From the NCBI RefSeq assembly GCF_000022205.1, contig NC_012029.1, forward strand, positions 1,054,001 through 1,118,000: DNA of 64,000 nt. Reading direction: 5' to 3'. The notes under the pieces are model-generated. The model was not told the DNA's origin. It was given only the letters and a program-made list of their open reading frames with translations, and did no database searches. The first letter of the stretch is position 1, and each line of letters begins with the position of its first letter. Of this stretch, positions 10,885 through 19,391 are shown piece by piece. Position numbers and translations under genes: made by a program. This DNA comes from Halorubrum lacusprofundi ATCC 49239 (lineage in GTDB: Archaea > Halobacteriota > Halobacteria > Halobacteriales > Haloferacaceae).

Positions 10885-12240
10885 ATGCGCGATATCGTTT
10901 TAGTAACAGTCGACTCGTTACGCGCCGATCACGTCGGTTGGCACGGCTACGATCGGAATACAACGCCAAATCTCGACCAGCGCGCGGCATCGGCCCAGAC
11001 GTTCACGTCCGCCTTTGCCCACGCATGTTCAACACGACCTTCGTTTCCGTCTATTATGACTTCGTCGTACGCTCTTGAGTACGGAGGATTCGAACGACTC
11101 TCCTCGAAACGAACCACAATTGCCGAACTTTTAGAAGAGGCTGAGTACGAGACTGCTGGCTTCCACTCGAACCTCTATCTCTCTGCTGATTTTGGCTACG
11201 ATAGAGGATTCAGTCGGTTCTTTGATTCGAAATCGGACCCAGGGACACTCGCTAAACTTCGACAGGAGGTCAAAACACACCTTGACTCCGATGGCCATCT
11301 CTACGGTTTTCTTCAGCAGGCGTTCAACGCAACGGAGAAACGAGCAGGTATTGAACTCGGTTCTGCCTACATCGACGCTGAGGAAATCACCGATCGTGCG
11401 CTCTCTTGGGCGTCTTCAACGAGTAGCAATCCCCGCTTCCTTTGGGTACACTACATGGATGTCCACCATCCGTACGTCCCACCAGCGGAGCATCAGCGGC
11501 GATTCCGCGATGAACCTGTCACCGACCGTGACGCCGTTCAACTTCGGAGGAAGATGTTGGAATCACCGGAGGAGATAACTGATCAGGAGTTCAACACTCT
11601 CATTGACCTCTATGACTCCGAAATCGCCTATGTCGACGCACAAGTGGATCGGCTGATCGAAACACTTCAGACGGAGTGGGAAAATGATCCCGTAATCGCG
11701 TTCACTGCTGATCACGGTGAGGAGTTCCTTGACCACGGTGGATTCAGTCACAGTGCTACCTTCCACGACGAAGTAATTCATGTGCCGCTGTTAGTTGGGA
11801 CTGGAGAAGAAGAAACAGGAGAAAGCGACAATCTCGTCGGCTTGATGGATCTGGCACCTACTCTCGCTGATAAAGCAGATGTCGATCGACCAGGGACCTA
11901 TCGGGGTCAACCGCTGAGTCAAGTTGAGGACCAGTGGAACCGGTCAGAAGTCATCGCCGAATGGACCGACACCGACACAGATGATCGTCGGTTTGCCGTT
12001 CGGACCACGAACTGGAAGTATATCCGCGAGGAAAACGGAGATGAGCAACTTTACGACCTTACCGCTGATCCGGATGAGATGAACGATCTTGCTACTGAGA
12101 CTCTCGATGTATTATCGGACCTCCGCGAAACGCTTGAGGACCATCTGGTGACGTTAGATGAAAGCCGCGAGGACCTCGGTGACGTCGAGATGGATGAGGA
12201 GGTGCGCCAGCGACTTCGCGACCTCGGATATCAGGAGTAG
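10885..12240 (+). CDS. Sulfatase-family (AlkP superfamily) hydrolase or transferase
   Basis: The 451-residue protein has the full sulfatase layout: IVLVTVDSLRADHVGWHGY at the start (metal ligand D), HACSTRPSFPSIMTSS near residue 45 as the nucleophile region, HYMDVHHPY near 190, AFTADHGEEFLDHGG near 270, and FAVRTTNWKYI near 370. The canonical C/S-x-P-x-R formylglycine motif is not matched in that order, so classical sulfatase activity is uncertain. It ends RLRDLGYQE. A TATA-like CATAAAATA lies about 28 bp upstream of the start, so it is likely leaderless. It is flanked by glycosyltransferases, suggesting glycan modification. Confidence 0.85.
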   Translation: MRDIVLVTVDSLRADHVGWHGYDRNTTPNLDQRAASAQTFTSAFAHACSTRPSFPSIMTSSYALEYGGFERLSSKRTTIAELLEEAEYETAGFHSNLYLSADFGYDRGFSRFFDSKSDPGTLAKLRQEVKTHLDSDGHLYGFLQQAFNATEKRAGIELGSAYIDAEEITDRALSWASSTSSNPRFLWVHYMDVHHPYVPPAEHQRRFRDEPVTDRDAVQLRRKMLESPEEITDQEFNTLIDLYDSEIAYVDAQVDRLIETLQTEWENDPVIAFTADHGEEFLDHGGFSHSATFHDEVIHVPLLVGTGEEETGESDNLVGLMDLAPTLADKADVDRPGTYRGQPLSQVEDQWNRSEVIAEWTDTDTDDRRFAVRTTNWKYIREENGDEQLYDLTADPDEMNDLATETLDVLSDLRETLEDHLVTLDESREDLGDVEMDEEVRQRLRDLGYQE

Positions 12241-12258
12241 CGCAGGTTCGACCGCTGA

Positions 12259-13260
12259 CTATGTATCGAGTACTCGTTCCCAGACATCGACGTGACCAGC
12301 GGCGCACTCCTCGTTGTACGTTGCCATCTTCTTACCGCTTTGGGTAGCGAGCGACTCGTGGTGGTCGTCGTCGGTGATGAGGCGTTCGAGTGCATCGCGG
12401 ATGCCGTCAGGTGTCGGGGGACAGACCTCACCGGCGTCCCCGACGGCTTCCGGAACTCCCATGGCGTCACCGCCGATAACGGGGAGGCCGGCGGCCTGTG
12501 CTTCCAGTACTACGGTCCCGTAAGAGTCGAGAAAGCTCACGTAGACGAATGCGTTGGCGCTGGCGAACTCGCCTTCGACGGCGTCAACGAACCCGAGGAC
12601 GGTCACGCGGTCGGCGTATTCGTAGTCACCGAGATACTTGCGGAGCGCATCCAGATACTGTCCGCCGCCGGCGACTCTGTATCGGAGTGTCGGATGCGCT
12701 TCGAACAGCGGTCGGAGGGCGCGCAACACTGTCAGGATGCCATCGTACTTCTCCTCGTAGCGCAGGTTCGTGACGGTGAGGAGGTCGAACGTCTCCCGGT
12801 CGGTCGCCCGGTCAGTACCATACCGGTCAATGTCGATGGGGCGTCTCACGACAGAATACTGGGAAACCGGATACTGCTCGCGAAACGTCTCACTGGTGGT
12901 ATCGCTGATGAATATCACCTCAGACGCCCGGTGGAGGGCGAGACGGGTTCGGGCCCGGATGCTGGCGTCCTTGAGCCAGCCGTACTGTCCGTGAGCGTTC
13001 GTGTAGTCAGCCCACCCGCGAATCGCGACGACGAGCGGAATGTCGAAAACCACCGACGCACCGGTGGCGAGCATTCCGTTGGCTATCAGCTCGTCTGTCT
13101 GAATAAGGTCGTACTCGCGTGCGAGGAGGGCCCGAAGGCGTTCCGGAACGGGGACGCGAGAGACGACATCGACATCATAGGACGGATACTCGGTTGAGAC
13201 GTAGCGGGCCAGCATTTCCGCGTACGATTCGTTCGTGTGAAGGAGGAGGATCTGGACCAC
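12259..13260 (-). CDS. GT4-family glycosyltransferase
   Basis: GTG start gives a 333-residue GT-B enzyme beginning VVQILLLHTNESYAEMLARY. The donor half contains LLTVTNLRYEEKYDGILTVL near residue 170, VTVLGFVDAVEGEFASANAF near 230, and DSYGTVVLEAQAAGLPVIGG near 258, with the E-x7-E style nucleotide-sugar site of group 1 transferases. It is convergent with the sulfatase gene, 18 bp away. It likely builds the variable part of the surface glycan; acceptor and sugar are not evident. Confidence 0.88.
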   Translation of the reverse strand: MVQILLLHTNESYAEMLARYVSTEYPSYDVDVVSRVPVPERLRALLAREYDLIQTDELIANGMLATGASVVFDIPLVVAIRGWADYTNAHGQYGWLKDASIRARTRLALHRASEVIFISDTTSETFREQYPVSQYSVVRRPIDIDRYGTDRATDRETFDLLTVTNLRYEEKYDGILTVLRALRPLFEAHPTLRYRVAGGGQYLDALRKYLGDYEYADRVTVLGFVDAVEGEFASANAFVYVSFLDSYGTVVLEAQAAGLPVIGGDAMGVPEAVGDAGEVCPPTPDGIRDALERLITDDDHHESLATQSGKKMATYNEECAAGHVDVWERVLDT

Positions 13261-13369
13261 GTCATCGATACCTCATAGGAGCAAAGGTACCGTTTCGGAC
13301 TTCAAGATGTCGGTGACAAACAGTCGAAAGAGATTTATTCGCAGTTTGGGATTGATAGGTATATCCTCG

Positions 13370-14290
13370 ATGCTAGGAAAGCTACGGTACGCCATTGACG
13401 AGATTGCGGCGAACTACGACCGCCAGACCTGGTGGCAAAACAGGGCAGCGAATCGGGTTGTCGGGCCAATCCAATCTCGTTTCCATAAAAATGACGGCAT
13501 CCGCGTGCTGGATCGTGAGTGGGACACCCTCCTCGTGTTGGACGCCTGCCGTGCAGACCTGTTTGAGGAGATAGCTGACACGGACACTTACGACAGTTAC
13601 GAACGCGTCTATAGCGCGGGTAGTGCGACCCACGAGTGGACAAAGGCCAACTTCAGAAGTCCTGCGAAGACCGACTGCGTCTACGTCACCGGCAATCCGG
13701 TTGTCTCCCGGCAAGTCGAAACGGCGTTCCACTGCTTTCTCGAACCTTGGCGGGAGTCGTTCGATTCCGAAATCGGCACGGTTCCACCCGAAGGTGTTAC
13801 CGAAGCGGCGCTCGAGGCCCGCGAGCAGTTCCCCGAAAAGCGCCTCATCGTTCACTACCTCCAGCCACACTACCCGTTCATTGGTGCGCCAAATCTCCGC
13901 TACGCGGCGTTCAACGGGACCGAGGAAGTGACCACCGAAGACGTCAAGCAGGGCGCGACGGATATTTGGGAGGCGGTCGGACTCGGCTACGAGGACGCAG
14001 ACGAGGTCTGGGAAGCCTACGGCAATAACCTCCAGCGCGTGCTTGATACCATTGAACCGCTGCTCAACCACGATGGTCGGACCGTCGTTACGTCGGATCA
14101 CGGAAATAATTTAGGCGAGCGTATGCCACTACTGCCAATGCGACTCTACGGGCATCCGACCGGTATCCACCACCCAGCCCTCCGGGAAGTGCCATGGGCC
14201 GTCATCGACGGCGAATCGGTGGGCGATGGCGACCGACAGATGACCGTAGACGTAGAAGAGCAACTGCGTAGTCTCGGCTACGCCGACTGA
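13370..14290 (+). CDS. AlkP-superfamily protein, short form (paralogue of the gene at 8835)
   Basis: I chose MLGKLRYAIDE as the start because a TTTATT box lies about 34 bp upstream and the 21 residues of the longer form are not similar to the paralogue. The 306-residue protein has TLLVLDACRADLFEEI near residue 48 and VTSDHGNNLGERM near 248, and its core VYVTGNPVVSRQVETAFH matches VYVTGNPYVNTNLPDKTFH of the gene at 8835. It ends QLRSLGYAD. Two diverged copies of this short AlkP-like type in one glycan locus suggest separate modification steps or gene replacement. Substrate unknown. Confidence 0.82.
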   Translation: MLGKLRYAIDEIAANYDRQTWWQNRAANRVVGPIQSRFHKNDGIRVLDREWDTLLVLDACRADLFEEIADTDTYDSYERVYSAGSATHEWTKANFRSPAKTDCVYVTGNPVVSRQVETAFHCFLEPWRESFDSEIGTVPPEGVTEAALEAREQFPEKRLIVHYLQPHYPFIGAPNLRYAAFNGTEEVTTEDVKQGATDIWEAVGLGYEDADEVWEAYGNNLQRVLDTIEPLLNHDGRTVVTSDHGNNLGERMPLLPMRLYGHPTGIHHPALREVPWAVIDGESVGDGDRQMTVDVEEQLRSLGYAD

Positions 14291-14367
14291 GTGCCGCAAC
14301 GGGTCGGAATTAGTTCACATGATCGGACACCGTTCCCAGAAACCGTTCGTTTCCACTTTCTGTCTGC

Positions 14368-15906
14368 ATGTTTGAGAAACAGAATTCAATCATCCGTCGA
14401 CTGTTCAAGAGCGGGCTCCTGCTGTTCGCCGGTCTCGTGCTTGAACTCGGGATCTCCTTTGCAGCCAAAATACTCATCGCCAGACTGCTTGGTCGTCCGG
14501 CATACGGCGTCGCGACCATCGGCATTACGACGCTGTCTTTCGCTTCCACGATTCTGCTGTTCGGGATGAATACCGGCGTCGGCCGCTACCTGCCGCGCTT
14601 CGACGACGAGGCCGACCGCAAGGGCATCATGGCGTCCGGTCTGCAGGTCGTGATAGGTTTCTCCGTCAGTTGCGCCGTTCTTCTGTTCATTTTTGCCGAA
14701 CCGTTCGCGACGCGGGTTTTAGGCGCGCCAGAGGCCGTCGTCGTGGTGCGCATCGCGTCGCTCGGCATCCCCTTCGCGGTGGTGATGAAATTCACTATCG
14801 GCGTCGTGCAAGGACTCCAGCGGTCGCTCCCGAAGGTGCTCATCAGGAACATCGGCCAGCCAATCGTCAGGTTCTCGCTGGTCGTCGTCTCGCTCTACTT
14901 CGGCCTCGGTGCCGCGGGCATCGTTGGGGCCTATTCGGCGACGTTCGCCGCCGCCGGTCTGGCGGGGCTTTACTACGTTCTCACGCGGACGAACCTTCGG
15001 TCCTCCGTCACCGCGAACATGCGACAGCGAGAACTCGTCAGGTTCTCTGCACCGCTGATGCTCACCGCTGCGATGCTGATGGTCCTCTCGTATTTCGACA
15101 TCTTCATGCTGAGTTACTTCCGGACATCCGGGGAAGTCGGGAGCTACAACGTGGTGTATCCGCTTGCGGAACTGCTGACAGCGACGCTCTCGGCATTCAG
15201 CTTTATCGCGATGCCCATCCTCTCGCAGTTGCATTCCGACGAGCGGATCACTGAAATGGACCGCACGTACAAGGTCGTCACCAAGTGGATATTCATGGCT
15301 ACGCTGCCGCCTATGCTCATCCTCATTTTCTTCCCGACGGCGTCGATTCGGATGACGTTTGGACCGGAGTACACGGATGGGTCGCTGGCACTCGTGACGC
15401 TCGCGCTCGGGTTCTTCACGCACTCCGTGGCCGGCCCAAACGTGAACACGCTCACGGCAATCGGGCGGACGCGAATCATCATGTGGGATAATCTCCTCGC
15501 GGGCGTGACCAACATCGCGCTCAACTTTGCGCTCATCCCGGAGTACGGTATCCTCGGCGCGGCAGTGGCGACTGCCGTCTCCTACGCAGGGCTGAACGTC
15601 CTCTACTCGGCTCAGCTCTACCGGCAAACAGGCATCCATCCGATGACAGCAGCGTTGTTCAAACCCGCAATCGCCGGCACCTTGTCAATGGTGGGTATCT
15701 ACTACGTCGTCACACGATTTCTCGATACGACGGCGCCGGTGTTGGTCGGCATGGGTATCGTGTTCGTGAGTCTCTACAGCATCGCGATTCTGGCACTCGG
15801 CGGCATTGAGGAGGAAGAAATTATGCTCGTGCTGAGCTTTGAGGAGCGGTTCGGCGTGGACCTCGGACCGTTCAAGCGCGTCGCCCGGTTCTTCGTGGAC
15901 GAGTAA
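14368..15906 (+). CDS. Polysaccharide/oligosaccharide flippase of the MOP (Wzx/AglR-like) family
   Basis: The 512-residue protein is a polytopic membrane protein with roughly 14 predicted helices, starting with LFAGLVLELGISFAAKILIA and RLLGRPAYGVATIGITTLSF. This is the flippase signature region of Wzx-like proteins. Such proteins move lipid-linked glycans across the membrane; Haloferax AglR is the haloarchaeal analogue in N-glycosylation. The C-terminus LVLSFEERFGVDLGPFKR is also found in a decayed copy at 17.86-18.34 kb. Located amid glycosyltransferases, it is a good candidate for flipping the charged dolichol of this locus. Confidence 0.9.
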   Translation: MFEKQNSIIRRLFKSGLLLFAGLVLELGISFAAKILIARLLGRPAYGVATIGITTLSFASTILLFGMNTGVGRYLPRFDDEADRKGIMASGLQVVIGFSVSCAVLLFIFAEPFATRVLGAPEAVVVVRIASLGIPFAVVMKFTIGVVQGLQRSLPKVLIRNIGQPIVRFSLVVVSLYFGLGAAGIVGAYSATFAAAGLAGLYYVLTRTNLRSSVTANMRQRELVRFSAPLMLTAAMLMVLSYFDIFMLSYFRTSGEVGSYNVVYPLAELLTATLSAFSFIAMPILSQLHSDERITEMDRTYKVVTKWIFMATLPPMLILIFFPTASIRMTFGPEYTDGSLALVTLALGFFTHSVAGPNVNTLTAIGRTRIIMWDNLLAGVTNIALNFALIPEYGILGAAVATAVSYAGLNVLYSAQLYRQTGIHPMTAALFKPAIAGTLSMVGIYYVVTRFLDTTAPVLVGMGIVFVSLYSIAILALGGIEEEEIMLVLSFEERFGVDLGPFKRVARFFVDE

Positions 15907-15952
15907 GCCAGGCGCGTCTGCTCGCTCCGGCACCGTCGAGACCCGTCCCGAC

Positions 15953-16777
15953 TCACAGGTCCGTTGCTTCCCGAACCCAACCGGGGATGGTTCGGCCGAG
16001 GTAGCGCATCGTCATCATGCACGTCCGTTGACCGGGACGGTACACTGGTCCCAAACGGTCGGGGGACTCGACGTCGAGAGTTCCCTCGTCGAGATTGCAG
16101 AGTCCGTCCGCCAGCAGTTCAGAACTGGCTGCACAGAGGTGGTGACGAACCGACCGCCAGGTGTACGCATCACCGATATCGACCGTTCTCTCGGCCACGA
16201 TGCCGCCGGCGTCTAGATCTTCGGTGTATCGCTGGAGCGTCACGCCGGCCCGCTCGTCGCCGTGGAGGTACTCCCAGAAACCGGGCGGTCCGCCTCGATA
16301 TTTTCGAATATTCCCCTGATGGACACCCCAGACGCCGTGTTCCGGGGCGGAGAGAACGTCACCGCTGAGAATGCCGATGCCCCAGTGGAACGCTACATCT
16401 GACTCGGTGAGCGCGTCGACGGCCGACTCGGGGAGTTCGTAGCGGTATTCGGAGGACCGTTCGAGCCTGCAGCTCTCGATGAGTTCCTCGTTGACGGGTG
16501 CGGTGGTCGAGAGTGGGACGCGTTCCAGAGCAGACAACGGGCCCAGCATGGTCTCGCCGAGTTTTTGACCCGCCGCGACTGCTGTCCAACACCCCTTCGA
16601 TCGCACCTGATCCAAATAAAAGCGGATATCCTTCTCCGGTGCCGCTGGCGAGGACTGTTCAGGAACCAGCACTCGTTCGATAGTCCCGTGCTCGTCTCGC
16701 TCGGCGCGAGTGAGTGTGTCTGCTACCCACCGTGGCACCTGCCGACTGCCCAGCAGGAGCGCCAGCGAGTGCGACAT
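15953..16777 (-). CDS. Formyltransferase-family protein (Fmt-like fold)
   Basis: The 274-residue protein contains GVHQGNIRKYRGGPPGFWEY near residue 150 and LQRYTEDLDAGGIVAERTVD near 182. These match the 10-formyl-THF transferase fold: H and the D of DLDAG are kept, but the Asn that usually precedes the His (N-x-H) is Gly. It lacks the C-terminal Fmt tRNA domain, so it is not methionyl-tRNA formyltransferase. Likely it formylates or otherwise acts on an amino sugar. It is divergent from the GINT1-like gene, with 56 bp and a single TATA box between them. Confidence 0.83.
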   Translation of the reverse strand: MSHSLALLLGSRQVPRWVADTLTRAERDEHGTIERVLVPEQSSPAAPEKDIRFYLDQVRSKGCWTAVAAGQKLGETMLGPLSALERVPLSTTAPVNEELIESCRLERSSEYRYELPESAVDALTESDVAFHWGIGILSGDVLSAPEHGVWGVHQGNIRKYRGGPPGFWEYLHGDERAGVTLQRYTEDLDAGGIVAERTVDIGDAYTWRSVRHHLCAASSELLADGLCNLDEGTLDVESPDRLGPVYRPGQRTCMMTMRYLGRTIPGWVREATDL

Positions 16778-16801
16778 AGTGAGGGTAACGTAATCAGTAG
16801 G

Positions 16802-16809
16802 TATAAATT
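16802..16809. promoter_or_regulatory. Single TATA box shared by two divergent genes
   Basis: TATAAATT is the only TATA-like element in the 56-bp gap between the formyltransferase-like gene (starts at 16777 on the reverse strand) and the GINT1-like gene (starts at 16834). Its centre, 16805.5, is 28.5 bp from each start codon, the spacing expected for leaderless haloarchaeal transcripts. Read on either strand it is a plausible box A (TATAAATT or AATTTATA). Confidence 0.6.
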
Positions 16810-16833
16810 CCCGAGATTACCAGAAGGCACACG

Positions 16834-17856
16834 GTGAATCGATATATCAGCGCACTGCGACGATTCGTTCGGGTCTGGATACTTGGCGTTCACCACACCC
16901 TCGCCAGTCGGAATCGTCGCCCCTTCCAATTTGGGACGACCGACGTGCGAACTGCGCTGGACCGCCTCAAAGGCACCTCCCTGCCCGGGCCTACTTTCCG
17001 TGCCAACGATGTGACTGACCACGGTGACCTCGGGTTCGTTGCCGACCCGTTTCTCTACGTGGAAGACAGGACTATGCACCTCTTTTTTGAGGTGTTCAGT
17101 CCGCACCGCGACCCGACGGCGGCAATCGGGCACGCGGTCAGCGACGACGAGGGTGAGTCGTGGACGTACACGGGTCTGGCCCTCGATACCGACCACCATC
17201 TCTCGTTTCCGTACGTTTTCGCCGCCAACGATGAGATATACATGGTCCCGGACATCGCGAACTCGGGTGACTACAGAGCTCCGGCCCGACTCTACCGGAC
17301 GACAGCGTTCCCCCTCAAGTGGGAGCCCGTCACCGACATAATCATTGGCCCCGATAAGTACCAAGACACGGTCGTCTTCCAGTGGGGATCCCGGTGGTGG
17401 GCAATCACAGGTACCGGTTCAAACGACGAACTCAGTGTCTACTACTCCGAGACGCTGACAACCCCCGGATGGACGCCACACCCGGAAAATCCGGTGGTCA
17501 CTGATCGACCAAGTGCTGGACGTCCTGCCGGTCGTCCGCTCGTGCGAGAGGACAGCATCGTCGCATTCTTCCAAGATTGTACCGCCGAGTACGGCGACCA
17601 ACTTCGGGCCTACGAGATTACTTCGCTGGATACGTTGACGTACGAGGACCGACCGTTATCCGACAACGCGCTGCTGGGAGGAACGGGTGGATTGGGATGG
17701 AACTCCGGTCGAATGCATCACCTTGACCTCCAGTCGGTCGATGGAGAAATCTATTGTGCATACGACGGCGACGTGGGTATCGGTCGGAACCGGGTCAGCG
17801 GGTCGATGTGGTCTATCGGAGTCGGTACGACGGACCCGACAGGCAATAGCCAGTGA
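16834..17856 (+). CDS. GINT1-like beta-propeller protein (GH43-like fold, glycan-associated)
   Basis: GTG start, set by the TATA box 28 bp upstream. The 340-residue protein has repeated beta-propeller blades: DLGFVADPFLYVEDRTMHLF near residue 68, SFPYVFAANDEIYMVPDIAN near 128, and GRPLVREDSIVAFFQD near 230. This is the domain called the glucosamine inositolphosphorylceramide transferase N-terminal type, which in many bacteria is fused to a formyltransferase domain. Here the two halves are separate divergent genes, supporting joint function in making or modifying a sugar. Enzymatic activity is not proven by sequence. Confidence 0.75.
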   Translation: MNRYISALRRFVRVWILGVHHTLASRNRRPFQFGTTDVRTALDRLKGTSLPGPTFRANDVTDHGDLGFVADPFLYVEDRTMHLFFEVFSPHRDPTAAIGHAVSDDEGESWTYTGLALDTDHHLSFPYVFAANDEIYMVPDIANSGDYRAPARLYRTTAFPLKWEPVTDIIIGPDKYQDTVVFQWGSRWWAITGTGSNDELSVYYSETLTTPGWTPHPENPVVTDRPSAGRPAGRPLVREDSIVAFFQDCTAEYGDQLRAYEITSLDTLTYEDRPLSDNALLGGTGGLGWNSGRMHHLDLQSVDGEIYCAYDGDVGIGRNRVSGSMWSIGVGTTDPTGNSQ

Positions 17857-18343
17857 CTTTCACGTTGCAGTCTTTAGCAACTCAACCGCTACATACGTGT
17901 TTACCGATCCGTCGACAGCAGTGTATATCCGTATCTTTGGACTTGCTATCCGCTTCACCGCGATCCTGAACCTCGCTCTGATCCCCAAATACGGCTACCT
18001 CGGTGCGGGAGTCGCGACCGCCATATCGTACGTCACTCTCAATCTGCTCTACTCGGCACAGCTCTATCGCGAGACCGGCATTCACCCGTACCACCGCACT
18101 TGCTTATCCAGGAGTGGTCGCGGCTATCCTCGTAACATTCATTTACTGGGTGACTATCAACTACCTCACCGTCACGGTTCCCGTGCTCGTGGTGATGTTC
18201 GTCTTCTTCATGATTCTATATGCCGTCATTATCCTTCGATTTGGTGGCATAGAAGAAGAGATCGCGATCGTCCTCAGCTTCAAGAGCGATTTGATATCGA
18301 TCTTGGGCCATTAAAAGAGATCGCCGAACGCCTCATTTGGTGA
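17857..18343 (+). pseudogene. C-terminal remnant of a MOP flippase, with two compensating frameshifts
   Basis: The frame after 17857 reads TAILNLALIPKYGYLGAGVA and LLYSAQLYRETGIHP, then shifts near 18090 to GVVAAILVTFIYWVTINYLT and RFGGIEEEIAIVLSF, and shifts back near 18285 to ERFDIDLGPLKEIAERLIW before a stop. These segments line up in order with the last 150 residues of the flippase at 14368-15906 (LIPEYGILGAAVATA, YSAQLYRQTGIHP, GGIEEEEIMLVLSF, FGVDLGPFKR). No N-terminal part is present. It is a relic of a duplicated or replaced flippase gene. Confidence 0.8.
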
Positions 18344-18353
18344 AACGTACAAC

Positions 18354-19391
18354 CTACGAATCAGATTTTGGAGTCAACAGATGTCGAACTGACTCGTTCA
18401 CACTCTCGCTTGGTGCCCATCCTAACCGTTCCCCCGCCGCCGAAATATCCACCCCAAACTCCTCAACCATCGTCTCCGCACTTCGCGGATTCTCGACCAA
18501 CTCCACGTCGACGTCGATCTCGCGCTCCTCGTGCGCCACCTCCCGCACGATCTCCGCGACCTCCATCACGCTCATGTCCTCCTCACTCGCGATTTCGAAC
18601 GTTTCGGTTCCAGTCTCCCCACTCGCGAGCTGCTCCAGCAGCCGCTCCGCGCTCCGGACGTACACGCGCGCCACGTCCTTCACGTGGACGAAGTTCCGTG
18701 CCTGCGTGCCGGGCTCGTAGACGGTCAGCGTTTCGCCCGCGAGCGCCCGGTTCACGAAGAAATTGATCACGGTCGGCTTGCTCACCGTCGTCCCGTCGAC
18801 GACGTGCTCGCCGTAGAGGTTCGACTTCAAAAAGAGGTGCGCGGGGAACGCGCCGTCGGCGAACGTCTCGATCGCGCGCTCGCCGAGCAGCTTCGTCCGC
18901 CCGTACCAGTTCAACGGGTCGCGCGGCTGGTCGGCCGTGATCGGGAACGACTGCGGGTCCCCCAATACTGCCATGCTGAACGGGAACGCCAGCGCCGCAC
19001 CGGTCTTCCGACAGAACCACGCGACGTTGTTCGTCCCGGTGACGTTCACCTCGTACGCGAGGTCGGCGTTCTCCTCGCAGTCGTCGACGCCGCTTATCGC
19101 CGCGAGGTGACACACCACGTCCGCGCCCGCGAGCGCGTCCTCCAGCCGGTCGCGGTTTCGGATGTCGACGTGCTGAATCTCCACCTCACCGACCGAATCC
19201 ACCTGCCCGCGGTACTGGTTGTCGATCGCGACGATCTCCCAGTCGGGGTGCGCCTCTTGGAACTCCACGATCACGCGGCTTCCGATGTATCCGGCCGCGC
19301 CGGTGACCGCGATCGTCGGAGTCGACCCGTCGCCGTTCGGTTCCGTCGTCTGCTCCGTCTCACTCTCGATATCGGATTCTTGGTCCGTCAT
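18354..19391 (-). CDS. NAD-dependent epimerase/dehydratase (extended SDR), third gene of nucleotide-sugar operon
   Basis: Start MTDQESD overlaps the stop of the preceding gene (ATGA), implying coupled translation. After an acidic leader the Rossmann motif IAVTGAAGYIGSRVIVEF appears near residue 30, DVVCHLAAISGVDDCEENAD near 90, and the catalytic NWYGRTKLLGER (Y-x3-K) near 160. Extended SDRs of this kind epimerise or dehydrate nucleotide sugars. The reaction cannot be named with certainty; the operon with an SQD1-like enzyme suggests synthesis of an unusual sugar donor for the glycan locus. Confidence 0.88.
   Translation of the reverse strand: MTDQESDIESETEQTTEPNGDGSTPTIAVTGAAGYIGSRVIVEFQEAHPDWEIVAIDNQYRGQVDSVGEVEIQHVDIRNRDRLEDALAGADVVCHLAAISGVDDCEENADLAYEVNVTGTNNVAWFCRKTGAALAFPFSMAVLGDPQSFPITADQPRDPLNWYGRTKLLGERAIETFADGAFPAHLFLKSNLYGEHVVDGTTVSKPTVINFFVNRALAGETLTVYEPGTQARNFVHVKDVARVYVRSAERLLEQLASGETGTETFEIASEEDMSVMEVAEIVREVAHEEREIDVDVELVENPRSAETMVEEFGVDISAAGERLGWAPSESVNESVRHLLTPKSDS

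Noticed and set aside
16834-17856. A secreted GH43 glycoside hydrolase
   Set aside because: No signal peptide, and the blade pattern and the formyltransferase neighbour fit the GINT1-type family better.
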